From Dyadobacter chenhuakuii (GTDB taxonomy: Bacteria; Bacteroidota; Bacteroidia; Cytophagales; Spirosomataceae): a DNA stretch of 64,000 nt. Shown piece by piece: positions 49,285-58,807 of this stretch (position 1 is its first letter; each line of letters starts with the position of its first letter). The DNA lies in contig NZ_CP098805.1 in assembly GCF_023821985.2 (NCBI RefSeq), positions 3,038,001-3,102,000 on the forward strand, written 5' to 3'. The position numbers were made by a program, and so were the translations under genes. The notes beneath the pieces were generated by a model. That model made no database searches and was not told the origin of the DNA. It saw only the letters and a program-made list of their open reading frames with translations.

Positions 49285-50376
49285 ATGAAGCAATCGCTGC
49301 AAAAATTTTTGGATCAAATTGAAAGTCTGCAATCCAATGGCACCCGCTATTTTCCTGACGGGATATTTCCCGCGCACAGGGAGAATAAACTGATAGGTTA
49401 CCACCGGCCGGATACGACCATCTTCTTTTCCGCGATCTCTTGCTTCACATTACAATCCATTGCGAAATATGCCGACCCGGAACTGCAAAAAACCATCGAA
49501 CGGATCTGTAAGAATGTAATCAAAAATTACCCGGATTTCCAGAACAAGGACGGACTTAAAACTTACAACTTCTGGAAAACCAGGCCGTCACGACACTTCC
49601 CGAATGGCCACATTTTTCATCGTTTTGAACATTTCCGTATTCCTGACGATGTGGATGATACAGCATTCATTTACCTCACAACCAGCCCTACAGCTAATGA
49701 ACTAGCCTGGCTGAAAGAGAAGCTCAAACTGCACGCCAACGGAACGAAGTTAAGCGTTCGCAATACATTTGAGGAATATAAAAGCCTAAAAGCCTACTCC
49801 ACATGGTTTGGCAAAAACATGTATGTGGAATTTGACGTTTGCGTCCTCAGTAATTTAATGTATTGCATTCTCCAATACGATCTTCCTCTGAATGAGCATG
49901 ATGAAGGTAGCTTGCTTTACATCCGCTCGGTTATAGAAACCGATCGATACATTACTATGCCGTTCCGCTGCGCGCATCAGTATCCGCGGACCCCGCTCAT
50001 TATTTACCACGTCGCGCGACTGATAGCGGCTTTTGATCCGCCTGCGTTGCAGCCGGTTAAGAGCAAATTTATTGCCGATGCACAGCGCATTTTAAAAACC
50101 ACCAATCATCCGATGGACAAGGTGATTATCTCTTCTTCGCTCATCCGGCTTGGTGTAAAAACCGAGCGCATTGGCATTGAAAATTTCACTAAAACCGATT
50201 TTAACGGCTTCTTTTTCTTTATAGCCGGCCTCCTTACTGCTTACGAGCACCCAATCCTTTACAAGCTCGCTATCAATCCGTTATTTCATATGCATTGGAT
50301 CTGCGAGGCCCATTGCTGGACACTTCTCGCAGAATATGAGACACTTTGGAACAACACCGCACAAAATATGCGTTAA
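49285..50376 (+). CDS. Protein with squalene-cyclase-like DVDDTA motif, unknown function
   Basis: This is a 363-residue, apparently cytoplasmic protein, all-helical by composition. At residues 121-127 it has the motif D-DVDDTA in the phrase RIPDDVDDTAFIYL. This is the DxDDTA acid motif of class II terpene cyclases and squalene-hopene cyclase, in which the middle Asp protonates the substrate. The protein is only about half the size of those enzymes, near one alpha/alpha toroid domain, and no isoprenoid gene is near. It is followed 30 bp later by a 2Fe-2S flavoreductase gene, with no terminator between, so the pair is likely one operon. I assign no reaction. The motif might be structural in an unrelated toroid. 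Confidence 0.6.
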   Translation: MKQSLQKFLDQIESLQSNGTRYFPDGIFPAHRENKLIGYHRPDTTIFFSAISCFTLQSIAKYADPELQKTIERICKNVIKNYPDFQNKDGLKTYNFWKTRPSRHFPNGHIFHRFEHFRIPDDVDDTAFIYLTTSPTANELAWLKEKLKLHANGTKLSVRNTFEEYKSLKAYSTWFGKNMYVEFDVCVLSNLMYCILQYDLPLNEHDEGSLLYIRSVIETDRYITMPFRCAHQYPRTPLIIYHVARLIAAFDPPALQPVKSKFIADAQRILKTTNHPMDKVIISSSLIRLGVKTERIGIENFTKTDFNGFFFFIAGLLTAYEHPILYKLAINPLFHMHWICEAHCWTLLAEYETLWNNTAQNMR

Positions 50377-50406
50377 ACTTTCATTCCATAACCGACGAAT
50401 AACGCA

Positions 50407-51453
50407 ATGTCCGAAGCCACGATTTCTTTACAGGTAAAACACATTATCCAGGAAGCAACCGATGCAAAGACATTCGTTTTTGAAAGAACGAACAAGCAGC
50501 CATTCACCTACAAAGCCGGTCAGTTCCTTACATTCCTGATTCCCATGCACGGGCACGAAACCAGGCGTTCGTATTCCATGAGTTCTGCGCCTGATGTGGA
50601 TGAAGACCCGGCCATAACTGTGAAGCGCGTTCCCAATGGTGAAGTATCGCGCTTCTGGATTAATACGGTAAAAGTGGGCGACCAGCTTAATGTATTGCCG
50701 GCTTCGGGCAGGTTTGTATTGGAAGAGTCCTTCGGATCGCCGCGCGACATTGTGCTTATAGCAGCTGGAAGTGGCATCACACCACTTTTTTCCATTTTAA
50801 AACAAGCCCTGGTGCAGGAAAAGGAAAGCAACATTACATTGCTATATGCCAGCAGGAACGTGCGGCATGCGCTGTTTCATGACCAGATCCGGCAATGGCA
50901 GGAGCAATTTCCGGAACGGCTGAATGTCGTCCACATTCACAGTCAGCCGCTGGACGACTGGAATGGGCTGCGCGGGCGAATTAACAACACCAGGCTGGAA
51001 CAGCTGGTCAACAAATCGTTGCGTTTCCAGCCCAGGAACGCACGTTTCTTCATTTGCGGCCCTTATGAGCTGATGCGTTCGGTGGAAATAACATTGCATT
51101 TCATGGGCTTTTCGTCCTTACAGATCAGGAAGGAGAATTTCATAATTCCTGCTGCACCACCGCCCCCGCCTGTCTCCTACCCGCACGTAATTAAGCTTAA
51201 TTTTCGGAGTGAGACACATGATCTTTTTGTTCCTGCCCACACCACCGTACTGGATGCGGCCCTGGCGGCAAATATTAAGCTGCCTTACAGCTGCAAAGGC
51301 GGAAGATGTTCGACATGTGCCGGGATATGCAGGTCCGGAAAGCTGCATATGAGTGTGAACGAAGTGCTCACAGACCGTGATTTGGAGGAAGGATGGGTCC
51401 TAACCTGCTCAGCTTATGTGGATTCCGCAGATGTTTCAATTGACATTATCTAA
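50407..51453 (+). CDS. Ferredoxin-NADP reductase-type flavoprotein with 2Fe-2S domain (PaaE-like)
   Basis: The 348-residue protein has three parts. An FAD-binding barrel carries RRSYSMSSAP (about residues 56-65). An NAD(P)-binding domain has VLIAAGSGITPLFSILKQAL and ends near FFICGPYELM. A C-terminal plant-type 2Fe-2S domain has ligands C296, C301, C304 and C334. This layout matches PaaE/phenol hydroxylase reductase components, which pass electrons from NAD(P)H to an oxygenase or ferredoxin. A short proline-rich linker (PAAPPPPP) joins the last two domains. Its physiological acceptor is unknown; the upstream DVDDTA protein is a natural candidate partner. Confidence 0.92.
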   Translation: MSEATISLQVKHIIQEATDAKTFVFERTNKQPFTYKAGQFLTFLIPMHGHETRRSYSMSSAPDVDEDPAITVKRVPNGEVSRFWINTVKVGDQLNVLPASGRFVLEESFGSPRDIVLIAAGSGITPLFSILKQALVQEKESNITLLYASRNVRHALFHDQIRQWQEQFPERLNVVHIHSQPLDDWNGLRGRINNTRLEQLVNKSLRFQPRNARFFICGPYELMRSVEITLHFMGFSSLQIRKENFIIPAAPPPPPVSYPHVIKLNFRSETHDLFVPAHTTVLDAALAANIKLPYSCKGGRCSTCAGICRSGKLHMSVNEVLTDRDLEEGWVLTCSAYVDSADVSIDII

Positions 51454-51467
51454 ACCATTTCAAGCAA

Positions 51468-51497
51468 AAAGCGTACGAATGTGATTTCGTACGCTTT
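51468..51497 (+). terminator. Terminator-like hairpin after the reductase gene
   Basis: Perfect 12-bp stem AAAGCGTACGAA / TTCGTACGCTTT with loop TGTGAT, 15 bp past the reductase stop. Only ATT follows, so the T run is weak. Confidence 0.65.
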
Positions 51498-51659
51498 ATT
51501 ATGGATTTAGGATTAGCAGAAAAATGGGTAATTCTGGAAAAGGTTAAAGGTTAGGTTCTTTCAAGTGTTAAGGACGAGGAACGTAGAATATTATTTTATT
51601 TGAGATCTTCCTGACAAAATTAATTGTAAAAATGGTTAATCCAATTAAAAATCGAAAAA

Positions 51660-51704
51660 GTGTTCGAGCACACACGCAAAATGTGTTCTCGGGATCGTAC
51701 CCGA
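51660..51704. promoter_or_regulatory. Inverted repeats in the leader of the LacI-type regulator gene
   Basis: Three overlapping or adjacent dyads occur: GTGTTCGAGCAC (51660-51671, near-perfect 12-mer with central CG), GAGCACACA / TGTGTTCTC (51666-51690, one mismatch), and TCGGG-N6-CCCGA (51689-51704). A central-CG palindrome suits a LacI-type operator, so autoregulation is possible. The rest of the interval 51498-51896 shows no gene. Confidence 0.35.
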
Positions 51705-51896
51705 AAGCGCAGACGTAAATGCATTTGCACTGCGTAAAACTAAACTCTATTCAGGACAATCTCAAATTTATTATAAATAAAATTTGAAAAGTATTGTGCC
51801 AGATACATTAGTTTGTTCTAAACTATTTATCCTTCAAATAAAAATTTGATATTCGTCCTGGCAACCGAAAGTGATGGATACAGACACCCCAAGAAA

Positions 51897-52958
51897 GTGA
51901 AAAAGAGAATCGTCAGAATAAAAGACATAGCAGAAAAGGCCCAAACGTCAAAAGGAACCGTAGACCGTGTATTGCACAACCGAGGCCGGGTTGCCGATGA
52001 TGTGCGTGAGCGTATTTTGAGCATTATCAAAGAGCTTAACTATGAGCCAAATTTCATAGCACAATCACTAAAATCCCAGAAGACTTACAATTTGGCCGTC
52101 CTTATCCCCGACCCAGATGCGGATTCGTACTGGGAAGCACCGAAAATCGGGCTTGAAAAGGCGGAAAAAGAATTACGTCAATATGGCGTATACATTACCC
52201 TGTTCATTTTCAATTCGCATGAGGAACAGTCATTTATCGCAAAGGCTAAGGAAGTTTCCAAAGAGCATCCCGACGGACTTTTGATCGCACCGGTTTTTTA
52301 CAAAGAAGCATTGCCTTTTTTCGAAGAATGGGCGAATCTTAATATTCCTTATGTGCTTTTCAACACGCAGATTGAGCATGTAAACCCGCTTTGCTACATT
52401 GGGCAGGACTCGTACAGAAGTGGCTCGCTGGCGGCAAAAATCCTGAGTTTCGGCTTGCAGTCGCCTGGGACCGTTTTGGTGGCGCACGTGAATGAAGACA
52501 TTTCGAACTCTGCCCATTTGATTACAAAAGAAGCTGGCTTCCGCGATTATTTTAAGGCCAGTGACGACGCTGCTTACAAGGTGATCAGCAAGGAGATCAA
52601 TTTCCCGGATGGAGAAACGCTCGATGACCAGCTGGATGCGATCCTGACAGATGAACCGGAACTGAAGGCCGTTTATGTCACCAATTCCAAAGCATTCGAA
52701 GTGGCCTCCTACCTGGAAAGAAAGGCTTTAAAACACATTAAACTGGTGGGTTATGACTTGTTAAAGCCGAACCTCAACTTCCTGGAAAAAGAGATCATTA
52801 ACTTTCTGATCAACCAAAATCCGCTTGGACAAGGTTACTGGGGAATTCATCAGCTGGCCAACTTCCTTGTGTTTAAAAAGGACATTCAGCCTATCAAATT
52901 CCTGCCGCTGGACATTATCACCAAGGAAAACCTGGATTATTATTTGGATCCCCAATAA
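51897..52958 (+). CDS. LacI-family transcriptional regulator
   Basis: This is a 353-residue protein from the GTG at 51897 (VKKRIVRIKDIAEKAQ); a TTG at 51846 would add 17 residues. The LacI-type HTH is IRIKDIAEKAQTSKGTVDRVLHNRG-like (read in two blocks, IKDIAEKAQTSKGT and VDRVLHNRGRV), followed by the hinge helix and a periplasmic-binding-protein effector domain (LAVLIPDPDADSYWEA, then YIGQDSYRSGSLAAKIL). The effector is presumably a sugar or sugar derivative. No sugar operon is next to it, so its target is unknown. Confidence 0.9.
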   Translation: MKKRIVRIKDIAEKAQTSKGTVDRVLHNRGRVADDVRERILSIIKELNYEPNFIAQSLKSQKTYNLAVLIPDPDADSYWEAPKIGLEKAEKELRQYGVYITLFIFNSHEEQSFIAKAKEVSKEHPDGLLIAPVFYKEALPFFEEWANLNIPYVLFNTQIEHVNPLCYIGQDSYRSGSLAAKILSFGLQSPGTVLVAHVNEDISNSAHLITKEAGFRDYFKASDDAAYKVISKEINFPDGETLDDQLDAILTDEPELKAVYVTNSKAFEVASYLERKALKHIKLVGYDLLKPNLNFLEKEIINFLINQNPLGQGYWGIHQLANFLVFKKDIQPIKFLPLDIITKENLDYYLDPQ

Positions 52959-52997
52959 GGTTTCTCGGATCAGCAGGGTTTTGCATAGTCATGCTGC

Positions 52998-55598
52998 TTA
53001 CAAATCGCCGAACTGGCTGTACATCTCTTTCAGCTTAGGTTCGGTTTCTTTGGCACGAATATCCTTGCGCAAAGCCGCTACACCCTGAATGTCTGTTAGT
53101 AAGCCCAAAGCCTGGAATGCACCAAATCTTACGAAGTAAGAAGGGTTTTCGCGCGCTAGCCCTTCCAGAACCGGAATGCTTTTGCGCTGCACATCCTGCT
53201 TGGATTTGATCAGATACTTTCCAAAAACCTGCAAAAAATTATACTTCTCAGTAGGCTTCATCGCCTTCATCTTGTCTAAAAACCAGTCGAACCGCTCCGG
53301 CTGGGCGAGTCCTGCGTAATAATTGCCAACTGATGTGACAATGGCATCATTGGGACTGTTTTCAAATTGTGCGGCTATTTCATTCGCATCGGTCGGTTGC
53401 GCCATCAGATATTTTTCTATCGCCACCGAAACGACCTGGTAAGAGCTGTCACTCAATGCTTCCCTGAAAATCGAATCGCTGTTGTTATCACCGAAAGAAG
53501 CCAGTGTGATCATCGCTTCCGAGCGCACTTGCGGATGTGCGTCCTGCCTTGCAGCGCTCTGGATCACCTTCTCAATATCAGCAAAACCGTCCCCGTCATA
53601 TTCCGAGAAATTACTGATCGCCATCTGACGGAATTTCCAGAAAGGATCCGTCATTGCCTTTACCAGAATTGCCCTTGCTAATGTATCCGTAAGGTTTCCT
53701 TCCAACGAAGCCAGCGCTTCATATTTATGTAAAAACCGGTCGCTATGCGTGTATTGGAACTCCATCTCACGTCTGTTCTTTTCATGCTCCACAACGCCAA
53801 GCAACTGCGCTTCCGCATCGAAAACAACCAGATCAGGCTTTTTAGCAGCTGGGAATTCGAGTGTTTGGTTTACCTTGTCGACTAGCACATTATACTGGCT
53901 TTTCTTACCATTGACCCAGACATCCACTTTCAGCGGAAGCCTGTAAACCGTTGTGGCCAGTGTGTCCTGGGTTTGTTTTAATTTCAAAAGAACCTTACCC
54001 GTTGCCGCCGCGTATTCCTGCTGGATTTTAATGTTTGGGTGCCCCGGCTTATGAAACCATTGGTCAAAAAACCAGTTCAGATCTTCTCCCGTAACTTTTT
54101 CGAAAGACATTCTCAGATCGTCGATCTCGGCGGTCCCGAATGCGTGGCTTTTCAAATAATGCTGAAGGGAAGCAAAAAAAGCATCATCGCCTACATAGTT
54201 GCGCAACATATGCAGGATCCGGCCTCCTTTGGCGTAGGAATGGCTGTCGAACATATTTTCACGATCCTTATAAAAATAGCGGATCATCGGCACTTGCTTT
54301 GTTTCGGATTCAGCCAGATATGCTTTCATTTCCTGCAAGTTCTGCCAGTCTGCTTCGTACTTTCCGTTGTTATACTCACTCCAAAGATATTCGGAGTAAT
54401 TTGCAAATGACTCATTCAAAGGAAGTTGCCCCCACTCTTCGGCGGTAACATAATCCCCAAACCAGTGATGCGCCAATTCATGGGCAATAACAGCGTCCGA
54501 GTTTCCGTCCACAAGCGACCGGGCGTCATTTTGAACGCCTTCTTCATGAACCGTTGCGGTTGTATTTTCCATTGCGCCCGCCACAAAGTCCCTTACGGCA
54601 ATCTGTGCGTATTTTTCCCAGGGATATTCTATTCCGAAAACGTTGGCAAAAAAGCCCATCATTTCAGGCGTACGGCCAAAGATTGCGTGTGCATCCTGTC
54701 CGTATTTTGGCTCAACGTAGTAACTAAGCTCCAATCCGTTTGGCATCATATCCTTGGCAACGACAAAGTCACCTACGGCCAGCATAGTAAGGTAAGGCGC
54801 ATGCGGAAGCGTTTGTTTCCAATGGTCGGTCCGCAAACCGTTTTTGCCTTCATTCTGAGCAACTAACAAACCATTTGACAACGTTTTATAGGTGCTGTCT
54901 ACGGTAATGTAAATGTCCTGGGTAAATTTTTGGTTAGGTGCGTCAATGGTAGGAAACCAGCAGCTGCTTCCTTCGGTCTCACCTTGCGTCCAGATCTGCT
55001 TCGGTTTGCCTTCATCCATACCATCCGCATTGATAAAATAAAGTCCTTTGTCGGATGCGCTGTCTCCCGGCTTGTCACGCGGAACGTCATTCGGACGCGC
55101 TATGTAATCTATTTTAACAAAAACGGTGTCTTTCCTGGTGTAGCTCTGGTCCAGCTTGATCAGCAATTTTCGCTTATCATAAGAATATTCCAGCTTTTTC
55201 TTGACTTTTCCCTGAATCTCTTCCGTGGACAATGATCCATAATCTCCCACCGTGTCCATGAGAGCGATGCCTTTTATATCAAAGCCCTTAGCATCCAGTT
55301 CCAGTATGTTTTGCGGATAAAAATGCGGCTTGAACATGAGAACGGCCGACGCCGGAACCTGCTGCTTTTCCCAGTCGAATGCGACATCAAGGCGTGTATA
55401 AAGAATATCACTTTTCCTTGGCCGCTCCGGACGGTAAGCGCCCTGTGAGGAAACTGTTCCAGGATTCCTTCTTCTCAGCGTATCTGCCACCTCGGCAGCC
55501 TGTGAAGGAACGGAGAACAATAGCAATGCTGTGCAGATAACAAAGATCAAACGGCCCAAAAAAAGCCCCCTATCGTGGCTGGTAACGTCTCTTTTCAA
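52998..55598 (-). CDS. M1-family zinc aminopeptidase, secreted
   Basis: The likely start is a TTG at 55598, which gives an 866-residue protein with a signal peptide (LGRLIFVICTALLLFSVPSQA). The open frame runs further upstream to 55775 into the next gene, but that part is unlike any M1 N terminus. The zinc site is HELAHHWFGDY with H373, E374 and H377, and third ligand E396 in LNESFANY, the HEXXH-X18-E pattern. GAMENTTATVHEE is the GAMEN-type exopeptidase motif. The last 200 residues form HEAT-like repeats. It should trim N-terminal residues from peptides in the periplasm. Confidence 0.92.
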   Translation of the reverse strand: MKRDVTSHDRGLFLGRLIFVICTALLLFSVPSQAAEVADTLRRRNPGTVSSQGAYRPERPRKSDILYTRLDVAFDWEKQQVPASAVLMFKPHFYPQNILELDAKGFDIKGIALMDTVGDYGSLSTEEIQGKVKKKLEYSYDKRKLLIKLDQSYTRKDTVFVKIDYIARPNDVPRDKPGDSASDKGLYFINADGMDEGKPKQIWTQGETEGSSCWFPTIDAPNQKFTQDIYITVDSTYKTLSNGLLVAQNEGKNGLRTDHWKQTLPHAPYLTMLAVGDFVVAKDMMPNGLELSYYVEPKYGQDAHAIFGRTPEMMGFFANVFGIEYPWEKYAQIAVRDFVAGAMENTTATVHEEGVQNDARSLVDGNSDAVIAHELAHHWFGDYVTAEEWGQLPLNESFANYSEYLWSEYNNGKYEADWQNLQEMKAYLAESETKQVPMIRYFYKDRENMFDSHSYAKGGRILHMLRNYVGDDAFFASLQHYLKSHAFGTAEIDDLRMSFEKVTGEDLNWFFDQWFHKPGHPNIKIQQEYAAATGKVLLKLKQTQDTLATTVYRLPLKVDVWVNGKKSQYNVLVDKVNQTLEFPAAKKPDLVVFDAEAQLLGVVEHEKNRREMEFQYTHSDRFLHKYEALASLEGNLTDTLARAILVKAMTDPFWKFRQMAISNFSEYDGDGFADIEKVIQSAARQDAHPQVRSEAMITLASFGDNNSDSIFREALSDSSYQVVSVAIEKYLMAQPTDANEIAAQFENSPNDAIVTSVGNYYAGLAQPERFDWFLDKMKAMKPTEKYNFLQVFGKYLIKSKQDVQRKSIPVLEGLARENPSYFVRFGAFQALGLLTDIQGVAALRKDIRAKETEPKLKEMYSQFGDL

Positions 55599-55666
55599 GA
55601 TGATTGTGTGGATGTATGTCAAAATGTTTTTGTTAGTATTTTTTGTTCTTTTGCTCAAATAAAATA

Positions 55667-56893
55667 TCAGGTCGGCAGGATTCTCCCTGCTTCTGCTGCT
55701 CTCCTGGCAGGAATATACGACACCAGCATTGTTATGATAACGACGATAACGCCCGTATAGAGTATATCTTCCCATATTAATTTAACGGGATAGGCATCCA
55801 CCAGTGACGTTGCCATTCCCATTGAAACAAATCCATATTTCAATTGCAATACGCATAGCAAAATTCCACCACCAAGCCCAGCCAGCGCACCAGACAGAGC
55901 CACAATTGCTCCTTCCGCAAGAAAAATTCTCCGGATCAACCCCGGCGTGGCGCCTAATGCATAGAGCATGGAAACGTCTTTCTTTTTCTCAATAGCCAGC
56001 ATGCTGAGCGAAAAGAAAATGTTGATCGCAGCTACTAAAATAATGAAAGACAAGGTTATAGCCACAAAAAGTTTTTCCAGACGGATCGCACGAAGCAAGT
56101 CGGAGTTAAGCGAATCCCTGTCTCTGACCACAAACCGGTCACCCAATTGATCCGCAATCCTCCTGCTTACCTTTCCTTCCTTGTAACCTGGCATAACCTG
56201 CACTTCCAGCGAAGATCTTTCACCTTCATATCCCATCAGCTTTTCAACCAATGCGATTGGTGCGATCACGTAATCGTCGTAACGTGTTTCTATAAAAAAT
56301 ATGCCGCCGGGCCTCAGCAGAAGGTGGTTAAATGCTTCTGAAGAGGTCAGGTTTAAGGTTTTGGAGCCGGTTTTGGGATACATTAATTGTAATGGCGTAA
56401 TAATGTCTTCCAAAGAAATGGATAAAGCATTCCTGACGCCTTCCGCAATGATGCCATACGGCGTGCCGCCCTGGCCATAAAGTTTTAATGTTCCTTCGAT
56501 GATCGCCGTATCGAGCTGCCCCTGCCGCTGAAATGTGCTGTCAACGCCTTTGAGCCGCACAATGATCTGCTGGTTACCATACTGGGCAAGCGCGTTGTCT
56601 TCCACAACCTGCGTAACCAGCCTGACGCCTTCAACGGATCTGACCTTTTGAATCAACGCATTATCTGTTTTAAACCTTTTGCCTTCTGCGGGCGTGATCT
56701 TAACGTCCGCATCGAAGGTTTTGAAGATTTTTCGGTTCAGGTCCTCCATTCCATTGAAAACAGAAAGCACGACGACCATAGCCATGGTTCCAACTGCTAC
56801 GCCAGCCATCGCGATGCGGGCTATGACGCTGATGAAGCTGCGTTTGTTCCGGGAAAAAAAATAGCGGACAGCGATCCTGTACGAAAGATGCAT
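55667..56893 (-). CDS. LolE/LolC-type lipoprotein-releasing ABC permease
   Basis: The 408-residue inner-membrane protein starts MHLSYRIAVRYFFSRNKR, the standard LolC/E opening. It has one N-terminal membrane helix (IARIAMAGVAVGTMAMVVVLSVF), a large periplasmic domain (about residues 45-265) and three C-terminal helices of the FtsX block, with the coupling loop KKKDVSMLYALGATP. It should extract lipoproteins from the inner membrane with a LolD ATPase. The LolD-like ATPase at 35395 is 20 kb away; no ATPase is adjacent. It lies 16 bp downstream of rbfA on the same strand. Confidence 0.9.
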   Translation of the reverse strand: MHLSYRIAVRYFFSRNKRSFISVIARIAMAGVAVGTMAMVVVLSVFNGMEDLNRKIFKTFDADVKITPAEGKRFKTDNALIQKVRSVEGVRLVTQVVEDNALAQYGNQQIIVRLKGVDSTFQRQGQLDTAIIEGTLKLYGQGGTPYGIIAEGVRNALSISLEDIITPLQLMYPKTGSKTLNLTSSEAFNHLLLRPGGIFFIETRYDDYVIAPIALVEKLMGYEGERSSLEVQVMPGYKEGKVSRRIADQLGDRFVVRDRDSLNSDLLRAIRLEKLFVAITLSFIILVAAINIFFSLSMLAIEKKKDVSMLYALGATPGLIRRIFLAEGAIVALSGALAGLGGGILLCVLQLKYGFVSMGMATSLVDAYPVKLIWEDILYTGVIVVIITMLVSYIPARRAAEAGRILPT

Positions 56894-56909
56894 TAGGCAG
56901 GAGCTTTAA

Positions 56910-57293
56910 TCAATTGGATTCGTCGTCCTCGTCCGGTTGAGCTGGTGGAATAACAATATCCGAAAATAGCAGGTCCATTTTGGCTGCATACTCGGCAGTA
57001 TCGTCCATATAGAATTGAAGATGAGGCACGATCCGAAGCTGGTGACGCACCCTTTCGCCCAGTTTCTGACGAATGAATTTGGTGTTTTCCTGAATCGTTT
57101 CCAGTAATATCGACTTATTTTTATCGGGCAAAAAACTCAGGTATGCTCTTGCAATGCTCAGATCTGGCGTAACACGCACGGCTGTAATGGTAACAAAAGA
57201 GCCATTCGTCAAATGATGTGCGTCCTTTTGAAATATCTCCCCAAGATCCTTCTGAATCTGCCTCCCTACTTTTTGTTGTCTTTTAGATTCCAT
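56910..57293 (-). CDS. rbfA: 30S ribosome-binding factor A
   Basis: This 127-residue KH-fold protein helps mature the 16S rRNA 5' end. Signature regions are RQKVGRQ-like opening (KRQQKVGRQIQKDLGEIF), then VTITAVRVTPDLSIARAYLSF, then RHQLRIVPHLQFYMDDT. The C-terminal tail is acidic (PDEDDESN). Length is usual. It precedes the LolE-like gene by 16 bp and is likely co-transcribed with it, an association I have seen in Bacteroidota. Confidence 0.95.
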   Translation of the reverse strand: MESKRQQKVGRQIQKDLGEIFQKDAHHLTNGSFVTITAVRVTPDLSIARAYLSFLPDKNKSILLETIQENTKFIRQKLGERVRHQLRIVPHLQFYMDDTAEYAAKMDLLFSDIVIPPAQPDEDDESN

Positions 57294-57394
57294 GTTTCAA
57301 AAGTACAAATATCCGGACTTATTTTGTTTTTGTAGAATGCGGAGTTGTAATTTCGTGAAAGTTATTCTGATAAGATACATAATCCGCATACTTC

Positions 57395-58807
57395 TTGTTA
57401 AGTTTTTTTCGCGTTAACGCACGGTATCAGAGCATCAGTCTGGTCGTATTTTTCCTGCTGCTCCGGCTTCCATTTTTCCTGGGGGGTGCGCCGCTGCTTA
57501 TCCCGGAACTGAGCTGGATGCTGGTAGGCGAGCAAATGGGCCGTGGATTTATGCTCTACCGGGACGTGTGGGACAATGTAAGCCCTTTTTCGGGCCTTAC
57601 TTACTGGCTTATCGACACGCTTTTCGGCCGCACGCAATGGGTTTATCAGCTCGCCGCGATCACGGTTTCAGTCGTGCAGATCCTTTATTTCAACTACGTT
57701 ATACATTCCCGGGAAGTTTTCCCCGAACGCACGTTCCTTCCAGGTGCTTTATACGCATTGTTCCTGAACATTTCCTTTGATATGGGCACGCTTTCGCCCA
57801 TGCTGATGGCTAATACATTCCTGCTTTTATCCTTCGGTGCCATTGTTAAGATCCTGGTAAGAAGGGAAGTAACGACCCAGGTTTTTGAAATGGGGCTTTA
57901 TATCGGGATTGCTACATTGTTTTATCTGCCGGCTTCATTGTTCATGATCTGGGCATTTTTGGCGCTGTTATTTTATACAGGTTCCACCGTGCGTCACCAT
58001 TTGCTGGGGCTGTTCGGATCTTTATTCCCGTTGCTGATGGTCGTGCTGTTCTTTTATATGAACAATGGCATTGAAAGTCTTAACAGGAACCTGCTGACTT
58101 CTGTCTTTCAGGTAAAACAATATAACCTCAATGATTTTTCCTCGCTGATCGCGTCGCTGTTGCTGCCGCTGGGCTTTGGGGTGATGGGTTTTATGCGGAT
58201 TTTCACCACGTTGCGCTTTGTCAATTATCAAACTCGGATTCAGCAGGTGATGGCGCTCTGGTTTATCATTGCGGTGTTCACCATTCCGCTCATGCAGTTT
58301 ATGGCGCCGATGCAGTTTGTGATCTTCATCCCGCCTGCTGCGTTTTTTGCAACACATTATTTTCAGAGTTTCAGAAAAAAAAGCTGGGCCGATGAGTTTC
58401 AGTTTATCACAATGGGCGCTGTGATCCTGATGATCCAATATCAGGGATTACGCGGCATTATACCTGGAATATCCATGGGTAAGCTCGAAAATCTGCGTGC
58501 AAAACAAGCAGCGCTTCCGGAACAGATCCAGAATAAGCGCGTTCTGGTGCTGGGGCAGCATTCAGGGGAGTATATCAATAATTACACGGCCACGCCTTAC
58601 CTCAACTGGGAACTCGCCAGCTATGATTTGCGCAACCTGGATAATTTTGACAGCGTGATCCACGTCTACGACAACTTCAAAAAGGATCCGCCGGACTACG
58701 TTATCGACAAAGTGAACATTATGCCGAAACTGCTTTACCGCGTTCCGGCATTAAGAAGCCAATATGAATTAAGTCCCTGGAAAGGGATTTATCAGCGTAA
58801 GATCTAG
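57395..58807 (+). CDS. DUF6427-like multi-spanning membrane protein
   Basis: The 470-residue protein has about ten or more membrane helices and belongs by its overall pattern to the DUF6427 family of Bacteroidota. Typical phrases are SLVVFFLLLRLPFFLGG, LLIPELSWMLVGEQMGRG and MLYRDVWDNVSPFSGLTYW. That region resembles the start of polymer- or glycosyltransferase-type (GT-C) membrane proteins, but no catalytic motif is clear. The only usable start is a TTG at 57395, because an in-frame stop lies 13 bp upstream. Its stop overlaps the rpiB stop by 4 bp on the other strand. Confidence 0.75.
   Translation: MLSFFRVNARYQSISLVVFFLLLRLPFFLGGAPLLIPELSWMLVGEQMGRGFMLYRDVWDNVSPFSGLTYWLIDTLFGRTQWVYQLAAITVSVVQILYFNYVIHSREVFPERTFLPGALYALFLNISFDMGTLSPMLMANTFLLLSFGAIVKILVRREVTTQVFEMGLYIGIATLFYLPASLFMIWAFLALLFYTGSTVRHHLLGLFGSLFPLLMVVLFFYMNNGIESLNRNLLTSVFQVKQYNLNDFSSLIASLLLPLGFGVMGFMRIFTTLRFVNYQTRIQQVMALWFIIAVFTIPLMQFMAPMQFVIFIPPAAFFATHYFQSFRKKSWADEFQFITMGAVILMIQYQGLRGIIPGISMGKLENLRAKQAALPEQIQNKRVLVLGQHSGEYINNYTATPYLNWELASYDLRNLDNFDSVIHVYDNFKKDPPDYVIDKVNIMPKLLYRVPALRSQYELSPWKGIYQRKI

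Noticed and set aside
55599-55775. N-terminal extension of the M1 aminopeptidase frame to 55775
   Set aside because: The extra residues overlap the end of the LolE-like gene, are Arg/Tyr-rich and come before a good signal peptide that starts after the TTG at 55598.
58366-58383. A8 run in the DUF6427 gene as a slippage site
   Set aside because: Eight A is common by chance in this composition, and a slipped product of a membrane protein has no obvious use.
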